Source of the DNA: an uncultured Christensenella sp.
GTDB lineage: Bacteria; Bacillota; Clostridia; Christensenellales; Pumilibacteraceae
DNA: 64,000 nt
Direction of reading: 5' to 3'
Assembly (NCBI GenBank): GCA_910577995.1
Contig: CAJTND010000002.1
Coordinates: 250,324 to 314,323 of the forward strand
Under the pieces are notes generated by a model, which saw only the letters and a list, made by a program, of their open reading frames with translations, did no database searches and had not been told where the DNA came from. Within the stretch, counting starts at the first letter, position 1. Each line of letters opens with the position of its first letter. Positions 31,274-40,273 of the stretch are shown one piece after another. The position numbers were made by a program, and so were the translations under genes.

Positions 31274-33021
31274 GCGGGTATCAGGACAGTTTATTAAATG
31301 AACTTATAGTAGACAATTTTGCTGGCGGCGGCGGTGCAAGTATCGGCATTGAACTTGCTGTCGGAAGACCGGTAGATATAGCGGTCAATCACGACGAAGA
31401 CGCAATCGCAATGCACAAGGTCAACCACCCCTGCACGACGCATTATCAGGAAGATGTGTTTGCGATTGATCCTGAAAAGGTTACGGGCGGAAGACCTGTC
31501 GGAATCGCGTGGTTTTCGCCCGATTGTAAGCATCACAGCAGAGCAAAGGGCGGGGTTCCAGTAAGTAAGAAAATTCGCGGTCTATCGTGGGTTATTCTTA
31601 AATGGGCATTATCGCACGTTGCGCCGCGCTGTATCTTTATGGAAAACGTAGAAGAAATCCAGACTTGGGGACCATTGAAAGAAATTGACGGTAATACATA
31701 CCCCGATCCCGAACGAAAAGGCGAGACGTTTAACGGATTTATCTCAATGCTCACAAACGGCATCAGTAAAAGTCATCCTGCATTTGCGGAAGCCTGCGAG
31801 TTCTTGAAGATTACGCCTGACAGCGAACAGGGGAACAGGCTTGCAAACGGGCTTGGGTATAACGTGGACTATAAAGTTCTCAAAGCCTGCGACTATGGTG
31901 CGCCGACAATCCGCAAACGGTTTTATTTGATAGCGCGTAGAGACGGGCAGCCTATTGTATGGCCCGAACCTACACACGGGAAGGGATTGGGACCGTATAG
32001 AACTGCGGCGGAGTGCATTGATTGGTCCATTCCTTGCCCTTCGATATTCGGGCGGAAGAAAGACCTTGCGGTTAATACGCAACGGCGCATAGCGCGTGGA
32101 CTTGATAAGTTCGTTTTGAAGAATCCGCGCCCGTTCATTATGGAGATGAACTACCAAAATACGGCACAAGACCCCGAAAAGCCTATGACGACGCAGACGA
32201 CGGCAAATCATCACTATTTGATAACGCCGGAGATCGTACAGGTAAATCATAGCGGAGATACGATTCGCGGACAGCAAGTTGACGAAGGGTTCCCTACAAT
32301 TACGCAGAAACACGGTTTTGCGGTTGCTACTCCGATATTGACGAAGTTCCAGCAGAACAGTCTGGGGCAGCAACCAGAAAAACCGATTGATACTGTTATG
32401 GCGGGTGCGACACGGTTCGGCGCGGTTATGCCGTATCTCACAAAGTATTTCAGTGGCGAGAAGCAAGCGGGAGCGAACATAAACGAGCCTGCGCCTACGG
32501 TTACGGGAATAGATCACAGCGCGGTAGTTGAAAGTCATCTGTGCGTATTACGGAAGAATACGGACTGCAAAGCAATGGATGAGCCGTTGCCAACGCTTAC
32601 AACATCCGCAGGGCATTTTGCGCAGATTACAACGTATATTCAGAAGTACGACGGTTTGCAAAATTTGAAGAACTGGGACAAAGTTCGCAAACTCTTGAAT
32701 GATTATGCCGGGTACAGTATAGCGGAAGATGAAATACTGATTTTAGAAATTAACGGAATACGGCATTTTATAGCGGACATCGGTATGCGGATGTTGAAAG
32801 CGAAAGAGTTAAAACTTGCGCAGGGATTCCCGATAGATTACGTTATCGACATTGAACCGTATATCGGTAAAAAGTATAGCGAAGCAAAACAAATTGCAAG
32901 GCTCGGTAATGCGGTATGCCCACAAGTTGCTACGGCGCTTATCAGAGCAAATATGACCGATCTGGCATATAAGAAACCACTTCACACAGTTAAAGAATTA
33001 AACGCCGCTATGTGCGGATAA
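31270..33021 (+). CDS. DNA cytosine-C5 methyltransferase, phage type
   Basis: A 583-residue protein from ATG 31270 (ATGA overlap). Motif I is DNFAGGGGASIGIELAVG. The catalytic motif IV is SPDCKHHSRAKGG with Cys at residue 86, the phage/plasmid-type variant of PPC. Then come MENVEE (motif VI), RKRFYLIARR (VIII) and LAQGFP...Y.QIARLGNAVCP (X). The middle has repeats of the form D.P.PT.T (PEKPMTTQTT, EPAPTVTG, DEPLPTLTT) typical of the group. It is expected to make 5-methylcytosine in phage DNA. Confidence 0.92.
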   Translation: MSGYQDSLLNELIVDNFAGGGGASIGIELAVGRPVDIAVNHDEDAIAMHKVNHPCTTHYQEDVFAIDPEKVTGGRPVGIAWFSPDCKHHSRAKGGVPVSKKIRGLSWVILKWALSHVAPRCIFMENVEEIQTWGPLKEIDGNTYPDPERKGETFNGFISMLTNGISKSHPAFAEACEFLKITPDSEQGNRLANGLGYNVDYKVLKACDYGAPTIRKRFYLIARRDGQPIVWPEPTHGKGLGPYRTAAECIDWSIPCPSIFGRKKDLAVNTQRRIARGLDKFVLKNPRPFIMEMNYQNTAQDPEKPMTTQTTANHHYLITPEIVQVNHSGDTIRGQQVDEGFPTITQKHGFAVATPILTKFQQNSLGQQPEKPIDTVMAGATRFGAVMPYLTKYFSGEKQAGANINEPAPTVTGIDHSAVVESHLCVLRKNTDCKAMDEPLPTLTTSAGHFAQITTYIQKYDGLQNLKNWDKVRKLLNDYAGYSIAEDEILILEINGIRHFIADIGMRMLKAKELKLAQGFPIDYVIDIEPYIGKKYSEAKQIARLGNAVCPQVATALIRANMTDLAYKKPLHTVKELNAAMCG

Positions 33022-33030
33022 GGCGGTTAT

Positions 33031-33768
33031 ATGAAGTATTTTATATCAAGTTGCAGCAATGGTAAAGATAGTCTTGCAATGACATATCGTCTCATAGAAG
33101 AAAAGAGGCCATTAGACGAGATTATCTTTTACGACACGGGAATGGAGTTTAGTCCGATATACCATAACTGGGACAAATTAAAGAAAAGAGCGGAATCTGC
33201 TGGAATCAAGTGTACGTTACTTAAACCAGAATGTCCGTTTACCTACACTATGATAGATAAGCCGGTAAATGTTGGTAAAGCGAATGAACATAGAGGGTAT
33301 GCTTGGTGCGGAGGTGTGTGTCGCTGGGGAACAACTGAAAAACTAAAAGCCCTTGATAAATACTGTGAAGAAAGATATGCGATTTGCTATGTTGGGCTTG
33401 CTGCAGATGAGCCTGAAAGGTTAAGTAAAGAAAGGAAGGCATATAAAAAATTCCCACTTGCAGAGTGGCGGATGACAGAGAAAGATTGCCTTGATTTTTG
33501 CAGAAAGCGCGATATAGGATGGAATGAATCGGGAATAGATTTGTACGACGTACTTGATAGGGTTTCCTGTTGGTGTTGCGGAAACAAAAACTTATGGGAA
33601 TTGTACAATATCTGGAAATACCTGCCTCACTATTGGGAAAGGCTGAAAGCCCTGCAAACAGAGATAGAGCGTCCATTCAAAAAAGAATATTCGATATTCG
33701 CGCTTGAAGAGAAATTTAGGAACGGCTATATTCCGATACACAGAACACGCAAGAAGGTTGACGTATGA
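33031..33768 (+). CDS. PAPS-reductase-like ATP-pyrophosphatase (PP-loop) protein
   Basis: A 245-residue protein with PP-loop SSCSNGKDSLAM at residues 6-17 and IIFYDTGMEF, typical of the PAPS reductase/DndC superfamily. Cysteines occur as WCGGVCRWG and CWCCGNK, which could hold a metal or iron-sulfur cluster. There is no C-terminal ECGLH as in true PAPS reductases. Location between two DNA methyltransferases suggests nucleic-acid modification chemistry rather than sulfate assimilation (inference). Confidence 0.8.
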   Translation: MKYFISSCSNGKDSLAMTYRLIEEKRPLDEIIFYDTGMEFSPIYHNWDKLKKRAESAGIKCTLLKPECPFTYTMIDKPVNVGKANEHRGYAWCGGVCRWGTTEKLKALDKYCEERYAICYVGLAADEPERLSKERKAYKKFPLAEWRMTEKDCLDFCRKRDIGWNESGIDLYDVLDRVSCWCCGNKNLWELYNIWKYLPHYWERLKALQTEIERPFKKEYSIFALEEKFRNGYIPIHRTRKKVDV

Positions 33769-33821
33769 GAAAGAAGGCTATTTTAGTTATCATCATAACA
33801 ATATTGCCGATATTGTTTTAA
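33765..33821 (+). CDS. Possible 18-residue hydrophobic peptide
   Basis: Starts in an ATGA overlap with the PAPS-reductase-like gene and reads MRKKAILVIIITILPILF: positively charged start, then a membrane-spanning stretch. It may be a real toxic-type or holin-like micropeptide, or just a coupling device before the next ribosome-binding site. It is too short to judge. Confidence 0.25.
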   Translation: MRKKAILVIIITILPILF

Positions 33822-33835
33822 TAGGTAGGAGATAT

Positions 33836-34846
33836 ATGATTTTACAAGGAGATGCACTCATTAAACTTCAAGAATTGCCTGCAGAAAGCGTAGATTGCTG
33901 CGTTACATCTCCGCCGTATTTTAAGTTGCGCGATTACGGAGTAGAAGGACAAATCGGGCTTGAAGAAACGGTAGAAGAGTACATTGAAAAATTGGTTGCG
34001 GTATTTCGGGAAGTTCGTCGTGTATTGAAAAAGGACGGTACGCTTTGGGTCAATATAGCAGATAGTTACGCTGGCAGCGGGAAGGGCGCAGCGAATTACC
34101 CTGAAAACGCTGCAAAGTATAAGCAGGGAACGAATAAAGGATTGCTTGGAAGTGGTATCGACAGAACAGATGTAGAAGGATGTAAGCCGAAAGATTTGAT
34201 AGGCATTCCGTTTTTGCTTGCATTTGCGCTTCGCACAGACGGTTGGTATTGGCGACAGGTCGATATATGGAATAAGCCGAATTGTATGCCGGAAAGCGTA
34301 AAAGACAGATGTACGAACTCTCACGAGTACGTGCTTTTGTTTTCCAAATCATCGCGGTACTATTTCGATTATCAGGCAATAGAAGAGCCGTGCGTTGGGT
34401 TCAATAACGACCCGCCTGCAGGAAGCAAGGGGACGTTAAGACCGAACTCGCGGCGCAGGAAGGGCAATAGAAAGACATTTCGCGGCGGCGGTACATACAC
34501 GCAAAACGGTGCGTTTAACAATAGCGAAGCAAAAGATAATGAAACGCACGGGAATCTTCCGAACGAAACAGGGATGCGTAGAAAGCGGTCTGTATGGAAT
34601 ATTCCTACAGTCGGAAGCAAGTATCATCACTTTGCGACGTTTCCGCCGAAATTGGTTGAGCCGTGTATCTTGGCCGGCAGTAAGATCGGCGGAATAGTGC
34701 TTGATCCGTTTGCTGGAACGGGAACAACGGGAGTGGTTGCAGCGCAACACGGAAGAGAGTACGTACTTATAGAATTATCGTCGGAAAATGCGGCGATCTG
34801 TCACGATAGGCTGGAATCTGGGCAGATGTCGTTCAAATTTATATAA
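33836..34846 (+). CDS. DNA methyltransferase with SPPY motif (N4-cytosine or N6-adenine)
   Basis: A 336-residue protein. The ATG at 33836 is chosen for its taggagat site. Motif IV SPPY is at residues 25-28 and the SAM motif DPFAGTGTTG starts at residue 290, the beta-class order (IV before I). SPPY is most usual in N4-cytosine enzymes, though some adenine enzymes share it. The middle includes VNIADSYAG and FSKSSRYYFD. No cognate restriction enzyme is adjacent, so it is probably protective. Confidence 0.88.
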   Translation: MILQGDALIKLQELPAESVDCCVTSPPYFKLRDYGVEGQIGLEETVEEYIEKLVAVFREVRRVLKKDGTLWVNIADSYAGSGKGAANYPENAAKYKQGTNKGLLGSGIDRTDVEGCKPKDLIGIPFLLAFALRTDGWYWRQVDIWNKPNCMPESVKDRCTNSHEYVLLFSKSSRYYFDYQAIEEPCVGFNNDPPAGSKGTLRPNSRRRKGNRKTFRGGGTYTQNGAFNNSEAKDNETHGNLPNETGMRRKRSVWNIPTVGSKYHHFATFPPKLVEPCILAGSKIGGIVLDPFAGTGTTGVVAAQHGREYVLIELSSENAAICHDRLESGQMSFKFI

Positions 34847-34863
34847 ATAAGGAGAAGTAAAAA

Positions 34864-35163
34864 ATGGTTAGTTTTGATGCTTGTGAAGGGAATCCCGGCG
34901 CATTGACCTTTATGTGTCAAGCATATATGGGCGGCGGATTAGGACGTGCGCTAAAAGCGGAACACGCATTTCAGCGTGTTATTGATGCTGGTATCAGGGG
35001 GAGTAGATTATATCAACTGTGGAATGACTGCTGCGGACGCGATACGGAATTTGCTATTGAAGTAATGGGAAATTACGCAATAGAAGATATTGAGCGCCAT
35101 ATAGAAGGGAATGGATGTTATGGAGAGCCTTTTGAAAGGATAAGCAACAATGAAACGAATTAA
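34864..35163 (+). CDS. Hypothetical phage protein
   Basis: A 99-residue protein, Gly/Cys-rich (MVSFDACEGNPGALTFMCQAYMGGGLGRALKAEHAFQRVIDAGIRGSRLYQLWNDCCGRDTEFAIEVMGNY). It has an independent ggag site. Small helical proteins of this general look are frequent in gut phages, function unknown. Confidence 0.6.
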   Translation: MVSFDACEGNPGALTFMCQAYMGGGLGRALKAEHAFQRVIDAGIRGSRLYQLWNDCCGRDTEFAIEVMGNYAIEDIERHIEGNGCYGEPFERISNNETN

Positions 35164-35362
35164 AGAAAAATTGGAAATCAGGGTAGAATATCTGCCTAAT
35201 GATTACCTTGAAGACGGCGACGATTGGGAACTGCACATCTCGGTAAATGAAGATAATGCAGGTCAGCATAATCTCGTGCCGTTCGGGAAAAGCCTGAAAG
35301 ACTTGACGGTTAACGAACTTGTTCAGTACATCAAAGAAGCGATTGAGGAGGAGTTGTTTTAA
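35150..35362 (+). CDS. Hypothetical small phage protein
   Basis: A 70-residue acidic protein (MKRIKEKLEIRVEYLPNDYLEDGDDWELHISVNEDNAGQHNLVPFGKSLKDLTVNELVQYIKEAIEEELF), strand-strand-helix. It overlaps both neighbours (14 bases and TAATG). Not recognised. Confidence 0.55.
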   Translation: MKRIKEKLEIRVEYLPNDYLEDGDDWELHISVNEDNAGQHNLVPFGKSLKDLTVNELVQYIKEAIEEELF

Positions 35363-35658
35363 TGAAAACCAGAAACTTACTCGCCGTCTCTCGACTTGAC
35401 AGGTTTAAGAACTGGCTGGTTGAAGAAGGTTGGCAATTACAGGGGACGAAAGGCGAATACGAAGTGTTACGAGCAGTGAAGCAAGGAAGAAAGAATCCGC
35501 TCATCATATATAAGAGACTTTCTACAAACGCAGGAAATAGTCTTGTACACTTATCGGTACTCGATAGAGATTGTGGCGTTATTAGGGCATTTATACAAAG
35601 TGGGAAGGGGGGGGGGAAGAATGAAGCGCAAACAGCAAACAAAAAGATTACTGACTGA
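35362..35658 (+). CDS. Hypothetical phage protein containing a poly-G tract
   Basis: A 98-residue protein with a basic, strand-rich body (RFKNWLVEEGWQLQGTKGEYEVLRAVKQGRKNPLIIYKRLSTNAGNSLVHLSVLDRDCGVIRAFIQSG). A run of ten Gs at 35607-35616 lies in its 3' part, so gain or loss of one G would alter its last 15 residues and could join it to the following gene. Function unknown. Confidence 0.5.
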   Translation: MKTRNLLAVSRLDRFKNWLVEEGWQLQGTKGEYEVLRAVKQGRKNPLIIYKRLSTNAGNSLVHLSVLDRDCGVIRAFIQSGKGGGKNEAQTANKKITD

Positions 35659-35878
35659 AAAAGAACAGAAGGTGGCGATTGATTTTTTGGAAGAATTGAT
35701 ATTCGCTAATACGGCTGTTCCGGAAGGATTCTATAATAAAATGATGAAGAAATACGAACTGATGACGGACCCGTTCACGGGCTTGCCGTGTACGCCGAAA
35801 GAGTATGTAGCAAACAGTGCGGAGTACGATAGACAGACTATGATACGAAAATACGGTCATTGCGACGGATTGGAGTGA
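35621..35878 (+). CDS. Hypothetical phage protein behind poly-G site
   Basis: An 85-residue protein (MKRKQQTKRLLTEKEQKVAIDFLEELIFANTAVPEGFYNKMMKKYELMTDPFTGLPCTPKEYVANSAEYDRQTMIRKYG). Its ribosome-binding site is the ten-G tract four bases before the ATG. It overlaps the upstream gene by 38 bases. Not recognised. Confidence 0.55.
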   Translation: MKRKQQTKRLLTEKEQKVAIDFLEELIFANTAVPEGFYNKMMKKYELMTDPFTGLPCTPKEYVANSAEYDRQTMIRKYGHCDGLE

Positions 35879-35881
35879 AGT

Positions 35882-36244
35882 ATGATAAATCACATTTGTA
35901 TGAATGTAGACGGTGCAATCAGGAACGCCAAAGATTTGAAAGGTTGTGTTACCGTTGAAGGGAATACCCTTAACACGGTTGCAGAAATCAGAGAATGGCT
36001 AAACAGTCAGAAGGCAAAAGGACGTAGGGTATTGCCGTTCGGCTATTGCAAGGGCTTTGATTTTGTTAAAGGTTGTCCCGGACACGAAACCAAAGAAGAG
36101 TGCGACGAACACGAAGCGATTTGTAAATTAGCAAGCGCTATCTGCGAGGAAGAAAAGACCTGCCAGCAATGGTGCGGTGTTTACACGGAATGTAAGGCAT
36201 ATCAAGAAGCAAAGAAAATTTACGAGGAGAGAAAAAAGAAATGA
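35882..36244 (+). CDS. Cys-rich hypothetical phage protein
   Basis: A 120-residue protein. The first half is NHICMNVDGAIRNAKDLKGCVTVEGNTLNTVAEIREWLNSQKAKG. The second half has nine cysteines and histidines (YCKGFDFVKGCPGHETKEECDEHEAICKLASAICEEEKTCQQWCGVYTECKAY), likely zinc-binding. It overlaps the MazG-like gene by ATGA. Unknown function. Confidence 0.6.
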   Translation: MINHICMNVDGAIRNAKDLKGCVTVEGNTLNTVAEIREWLNSQKAKGRRVLPFGYCKGFDFVKGCPGHETKEECDEHEAICKLASAICEEEKTCQQWCGVYTECKAYQEAKKIYEERKKK

Positions 36245-36696
36245 CGGATAGAGAAGAGATTGTTAGACGTGCGGTAAGCACATACGGTATTGACGCGCAA
36301 ATCCTGATGGCGATAGAGGAAATGTCGGAACTTACGAAGGCACTTTGTAAGGAACGAAGAACGCGAAGTATCGACGATCTGAATGTTCGCAGTAAAGCTA
36401 TGGAAAATATCGCGGAAGAAATAGCGGATGTGCAGATAATGCTCGACCAGTTGCGGACTATATTTAGCATCGAAACAACGGGGATTGAAAGCAATAAGTT
36501 GAATAGACTCGCGGACAGGCTTGAAAAGCACGAACCCTGTCCTATTTGTGGACCGTTCAACGAACATTGTACAGAAGAGTTTGACGCATACGTTCCGGTA
36601 TCAAGCGAAGGCGATATAATGGAGCGAGAAGCAAAGCCAGGAGAAGAATGGGTATATCACGCAAGATATTGCCCGAATTGTGGCAGAAAGTTATAA
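36241..36696 (+). CDS. MazG-like nucleotide pyrophosphohydrolase with zinc-ribbon tail
   Basis: A 151-residue protein. Residues 15-80 follow the MazG pattern: ILMAIEEMSELTKALCKE (ExxE) and ENIAEEIADVQIMLDQL (EExxD), the metal-binding acidic residues of the all-alpha NTP pyrophosphohydrolases. A zinc-ribbon-like tail follows (CPICGPFNEHC, CPNCGRKL). Phage MazG proteins adjust nucleotide or alarmone pools. The fusion with a zinc tail is somewhat unusual. Confidence 0.75.
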   Translation: MTDREEIVRRAVSTYGIDAQILMAIEEMSELTKALCKERRTRSIDDLNVRSKAMENIAEEIADVQIMLDQLRTIFSIETTGIESNKLNRLADRLEKHEPCPICGPFNEHCTEEFDAYVPVSSEGDIMEREAKPGEEWVYHARYCPNCGRKL

Positions 36697-36706
36697 GGAG
36701 ATACCT

Positions 36707-36871
36707 ATGAAGAGATTGACATATACGAAGGCGGAACTGCTACGCGAAGCAAAATCGTTTTCGCTGTATTATGGTAGGATGGAATTGATGCCTGAATATA
36801 TGCGAAAGAAGTTTGATGATTTTGTACGTAAGGTTAAAGTTTATGAACAAGAGAAAGGGGTTGCGCTATGA
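36707..36871 (+). CDS. Hypothetical small phage protein
   Basis: A 54-residue basic helical protein (MKRLTYTKAELLREAKSFSLYYGRMELMPEYMRKKFDDFVRKVKVYEQEKGVAL) from ATG 36707 behind aaggag. It overlaps the HNH gene by ATGA. Not recognised. Confidence 0.55.
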   Translation: MKRLTYTKAELLREAKSFSLYYGRMELMPEYMRKKFDDFVRKVKVYEQEKGVAL

Positions 36872-37326
36872 GACCGCTACGGTACTGGGAACGGCACGGA
36901 TTGAGAAGACCTTTTCCGCCGTTGTATAAAGCGGTTGAGATGTATGGAGAAGAGAATGTTTATTTTCCCCAACCAAAATATGTTGATGACGGCTACTGCA
37001 AGTGGTGTGGAAAGAAAATAGAAAATAAGCGGCGGAAAGAATACTGCTCCAAAGAGTGCAGTCTGGCATTTGGAAGGGCAACTGTTTGGCAACGTGGACG
37101 CGATCCGTATTCATTGAGAATTTTATATCGAGATAGTTTTATCTGTCAAGATTGCGGAAAGTTTCTTGCCTATAAAAACAGTTGCGGAATTTATGTTCCA
37201 ATAGATGACGACGCAGAAGTGCATCATATTAAACCTGTTGCAGACGGCGGCGGAGATGAACCAGGTAATTTAATTACGCTATGTGCGGATTGCCATAAAA
37301 TAAGACATAAAAGGAGTATGCAATGA
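36868..37326 (+). CDS. HNH endonuclease
   Basis: A 152-residue protein. An N-terminal zinc finger (CKWCGKKI...YCSKECSLAFG) precedes an HNH domain with CQDCGKF, EVHHIKPVADGGGDEPGNLITLCADCHKIRH; the HH pair and the N of GNL are present, so the nuclease should be active. Near the end of the phage genome an HNH protein could help packaging (as a terminase partner) or be a mobile nuclease. Confidence 0.88.
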   Translation: MRPLRYWERHGLRRPFPPLYKAVEMYGEENVYFPQPKYVDDGYCKWCGKKIENKRRKEYCSKECSLAFGRATVWQRGRDPYSLRILYRDSFICQDCGKFLAYKNSCGIYVPIDDDAEVHHIKPVADGGGDEPGNLITLCADCHKIRHKRSMQ

Positions 37327-38003
37327 AAAAGACAAAAATCGACTGGTGCGATTGCACGGTCAATCCGGTAGTGGGATGCAAGAACAGTTGCAAATACTGT
37401 TACGGCGAACGTATCAACACACGCTTCCATATCATAAAGGATTGGAAGTGCCCGCAGTTCTTTCCCGAAAGATTGAAAGAATTTGAAAGCAAAACGCCGA
37501 AAAGTGTTTTTATCGACAGTATGAGCGACATCGGAACGTGGAGCGACGAATGGCTTGATGCGGTTGTGGAAGCAATGTACAAAAATCAGCAGCACTGGTA
37601 TTTGGCTCTCACAAAGACAAGCATCAGGGTGCTTATGGATAGGTTGTGGAAGTACACGTTAAAATACGGGAAAGCGGCACCGTTGTATATCGGAAAATCA
37701 ATTACAACGCAGGAGCAGGCGGATGTTCTCTTTAAGAACGGAGACATTACGGACTTTTTGAGCATAGAGCCTATTCTTGAACCGATTGATATGACAGAAG
37801 CCATTTGTACAACGGCAACTGTCATTATAGGCGCAGAAACGGGCAATCGGAAGGGAAAAGTTATTCCGCAAAAAGCGTGGGTGGACGATATTGTAAGACT
37901 TGCCGATAAGCACGGAATTAAAGTATTTATGAAAGGCAGTCTGCGCGGAATTATGGGCGAGAGTTTTAGACAGGATAAACTCGCGTGGGATAAACGCGCT
38001 TAA
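37323..38003 (+). CDS. DUF5131 / Gp37-Gp68-type radical-SAM-like phage protein
   Basis: A 226-residue protein with the family start MKKTKIDWCDCTVNPVVGC..SCKYCYGER: the CxxxCxxC of CKNSCKYC could hold a 4Fe-4S cluster. The later LALTKTS, FLSIEPIL and IIGAETGNRKGKV strands fit a TIM-barrel. DUF5131 proteins are frequent in phages but their reaction is unknown. This is the last phage gene before the junction region. Confidence 0.85.
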   Translation: MKKTKIDWCDCTVNPVVGCKNSCKYCYGERINTRFHIIKDWKCPQFFPERLKEFESKTPKSVFIDSMSDIGTWSDEWLDAVVEAMYKNQQHWYLALTKTSIRVLMDRLWKYTLKYGKAAPLYIGKSITTQEQADVLFKNGDITDFLSIEPILEPIDMTEAICTTATVIIGAETGNRKGKVIPQKAWVDDIVRLADKHGIKVFMKGSLRGIMGESFRQDKLAWDKRA

Positions 38004-38093
38004 ATGGTCCTAAAATGTCCGATAAATCCGGTCATCTATTTATTCAACCGATAGAATCCTATCAGCCCCAGAAGCAACCAGAACGTAAAACGC
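38004..38093. other. Probable phage-host junction
   Basis: Between the last phage gene and the host promoter there is no gene. Base composition and codon style change here from AT-leaning to the GC-rich host type. I could not identify an attachment core, because the left end is outside the window, and no tRNA or integrase is next to it. Confidence 0.4.
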
Positions 38094-38122
38094 TTGCAAT
38101 TCTGTAATAAATCAATTATAAT
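38094..38122 (+). promoter_or_regulatory. Candidate promoter upstream of tgt
   Basis: TTGCAA (38094-38099), a 17-bp spacer, TATAAT (38117-38122). It is followed by a short inverted repeat (ATAGGCA ... TGCCTAT). I looked for a preQ1 riboswitch before tgt and did not see one. Confidence 0.6.
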
Positions 38123-38187
38123 ATAGGCATCTCCTCAAAACGAGTGGCGGTGCCTATTATTATATATGGTATAGGAAATCCTGTTTC

Positions 38188-38414
38188 CCGTAAGCATAGG
38201 GGACGCCTGTTTCTTCCAATAAGCGTCGCAATAGTTCGTCATCCGTCGCGCCGCCCTCGGTCATGTAGGCGGGTCTACACTCCCGTCGGTCGGCGCTCGG
38301 ACTTCCTGCTCTTGCTCGCTTCTTGAAAGAAACAGCGATCTTGTCTACCGTAAGCATAAGCGACGCCTGTTTCTTCCGATAAGCGTCGCAATAGTTCGTC
38401 AGTCGTCGCGCCGC
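38188..38414. repeat. Pair of 67-bp imperfect direct repeats
   Basis: 38188-38254 and 38348-38414 align at a constant offset of 160 bp with about six mismatches. Both contain ggcg-type words such as AAGCGTCGCAATAGTTCGTC. The segment lies in a 443-bp gene-free stretch just right of the phage. It could be a host intergenic repeat family or a remnant of integration. The spacing is not a multiple of three, so I do not regard it as protein-coding. Confidence 0.7.
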
Positions 38415-38446
38415 TTTATATAGGCACGATACCACAGGTAAAATAA

Positions 38447-39595
<1,149 letters not shown>

Positions 39596-39600
39596 CGGCA

Positions 39601-40260
39601 ATGGAGCATAAGCTCGTTTATCAAAAACGCAAGGCGCTGACCATAGTCATAAAGAACGGCGACGTCACCGTAAAAGCCCCGATAGGCACGCCTATCGAGC
39701 GCATAGAGCGGTTCGTCGCGGACAAGTCGGCATGGCTCGAGAGAAAGCTCGCCGAGCACGGAAAAAGAACGGATATGCTCGCGCCCGTGCTCGACGGCAC
39801 GCATATATTGCTCGGCGGAGAGTTTATCGAGATCCGACCGACGGACGGAGTCAAGCGCGTTCGGCTCGAAAACGGCGCGCTGTCGGTACCGATAAAGGAC
39901 GATGCGGACGTGACGCGCGCAGTCAAGAATTGGTTCAGGCGAACAGCCGCGGACATGCTGGCGCACGTGCTCGAAATGTATTCGCTGTCGACGGGGCTCG
40001 AATATACGTCGTTTGCGCTGACCAATGCGGGCGGCAAGTGGGGGAGCTGTGACGGCAACGGCAATATACGGCTTAATTGGCGGCTCGTCATGCTCGACGA
40101 CGCGCTATCGGGATATGTAGCCGTGCACGAGCTCGCACATACGGTGCACCACGACCACAGCGCAGGATTTTGGGCGGAGGTGGAAAAGCACTGCCCCGAC
40201 TATAAGGCATTGCGCAAACGGCTCAAAAATTATTCGGTACTTACAACACTATACAGATAA
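39601..40260 (+). CDS. YgjP-like M48-type metallopeptidase
   Basis: A 219-residue protein of the YgjP/DUF45 family. KWGSCDGNGNIRLNWRLVMLDD precedes the zinc site HELAHTVHHDHSAGFWAEVEKHCPDY with complete HExxH and downstream Glu. An N-terminal strand-rich domain (residues 1-90) is usual in this group. It starts five bases after tgt. The physiological substrate is unknown. Confidence 0.9.
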   Translation: MEHKLVYQKRKALTIVIKNGDVTVKAPIGTPIERIERFVADKSAWLERKLAEHGKRTDMLAPVLDGTHILLGGEFIEIRPTDGVKRVRLENGALSVPIKDDADVTRAVKNWFRRTAADMLAHVLEMYSLSTGLEYTSFALTNAGGKWGSCDGNGNIRLNWRLVMLDDALSGYVAVHELAHTVHHDHSAGFWAEVEKHCPDYKALRKRLKNYSVLTTLYR

Positions 40261-40273
40261 AGGAAACAAAGCA

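Noticed and set aside
38160..38435. 91-codon minus-strand frame over the direct repeats
   Set aside because: The repeat offset of 160 bp breaks the frame between copies, and there is no ribosome-binding site.
38123..38446. preQ1 riboswitch before tgt
   Set aside because: I searched by eye for the preQ1 aptamer pattern and did not find it.
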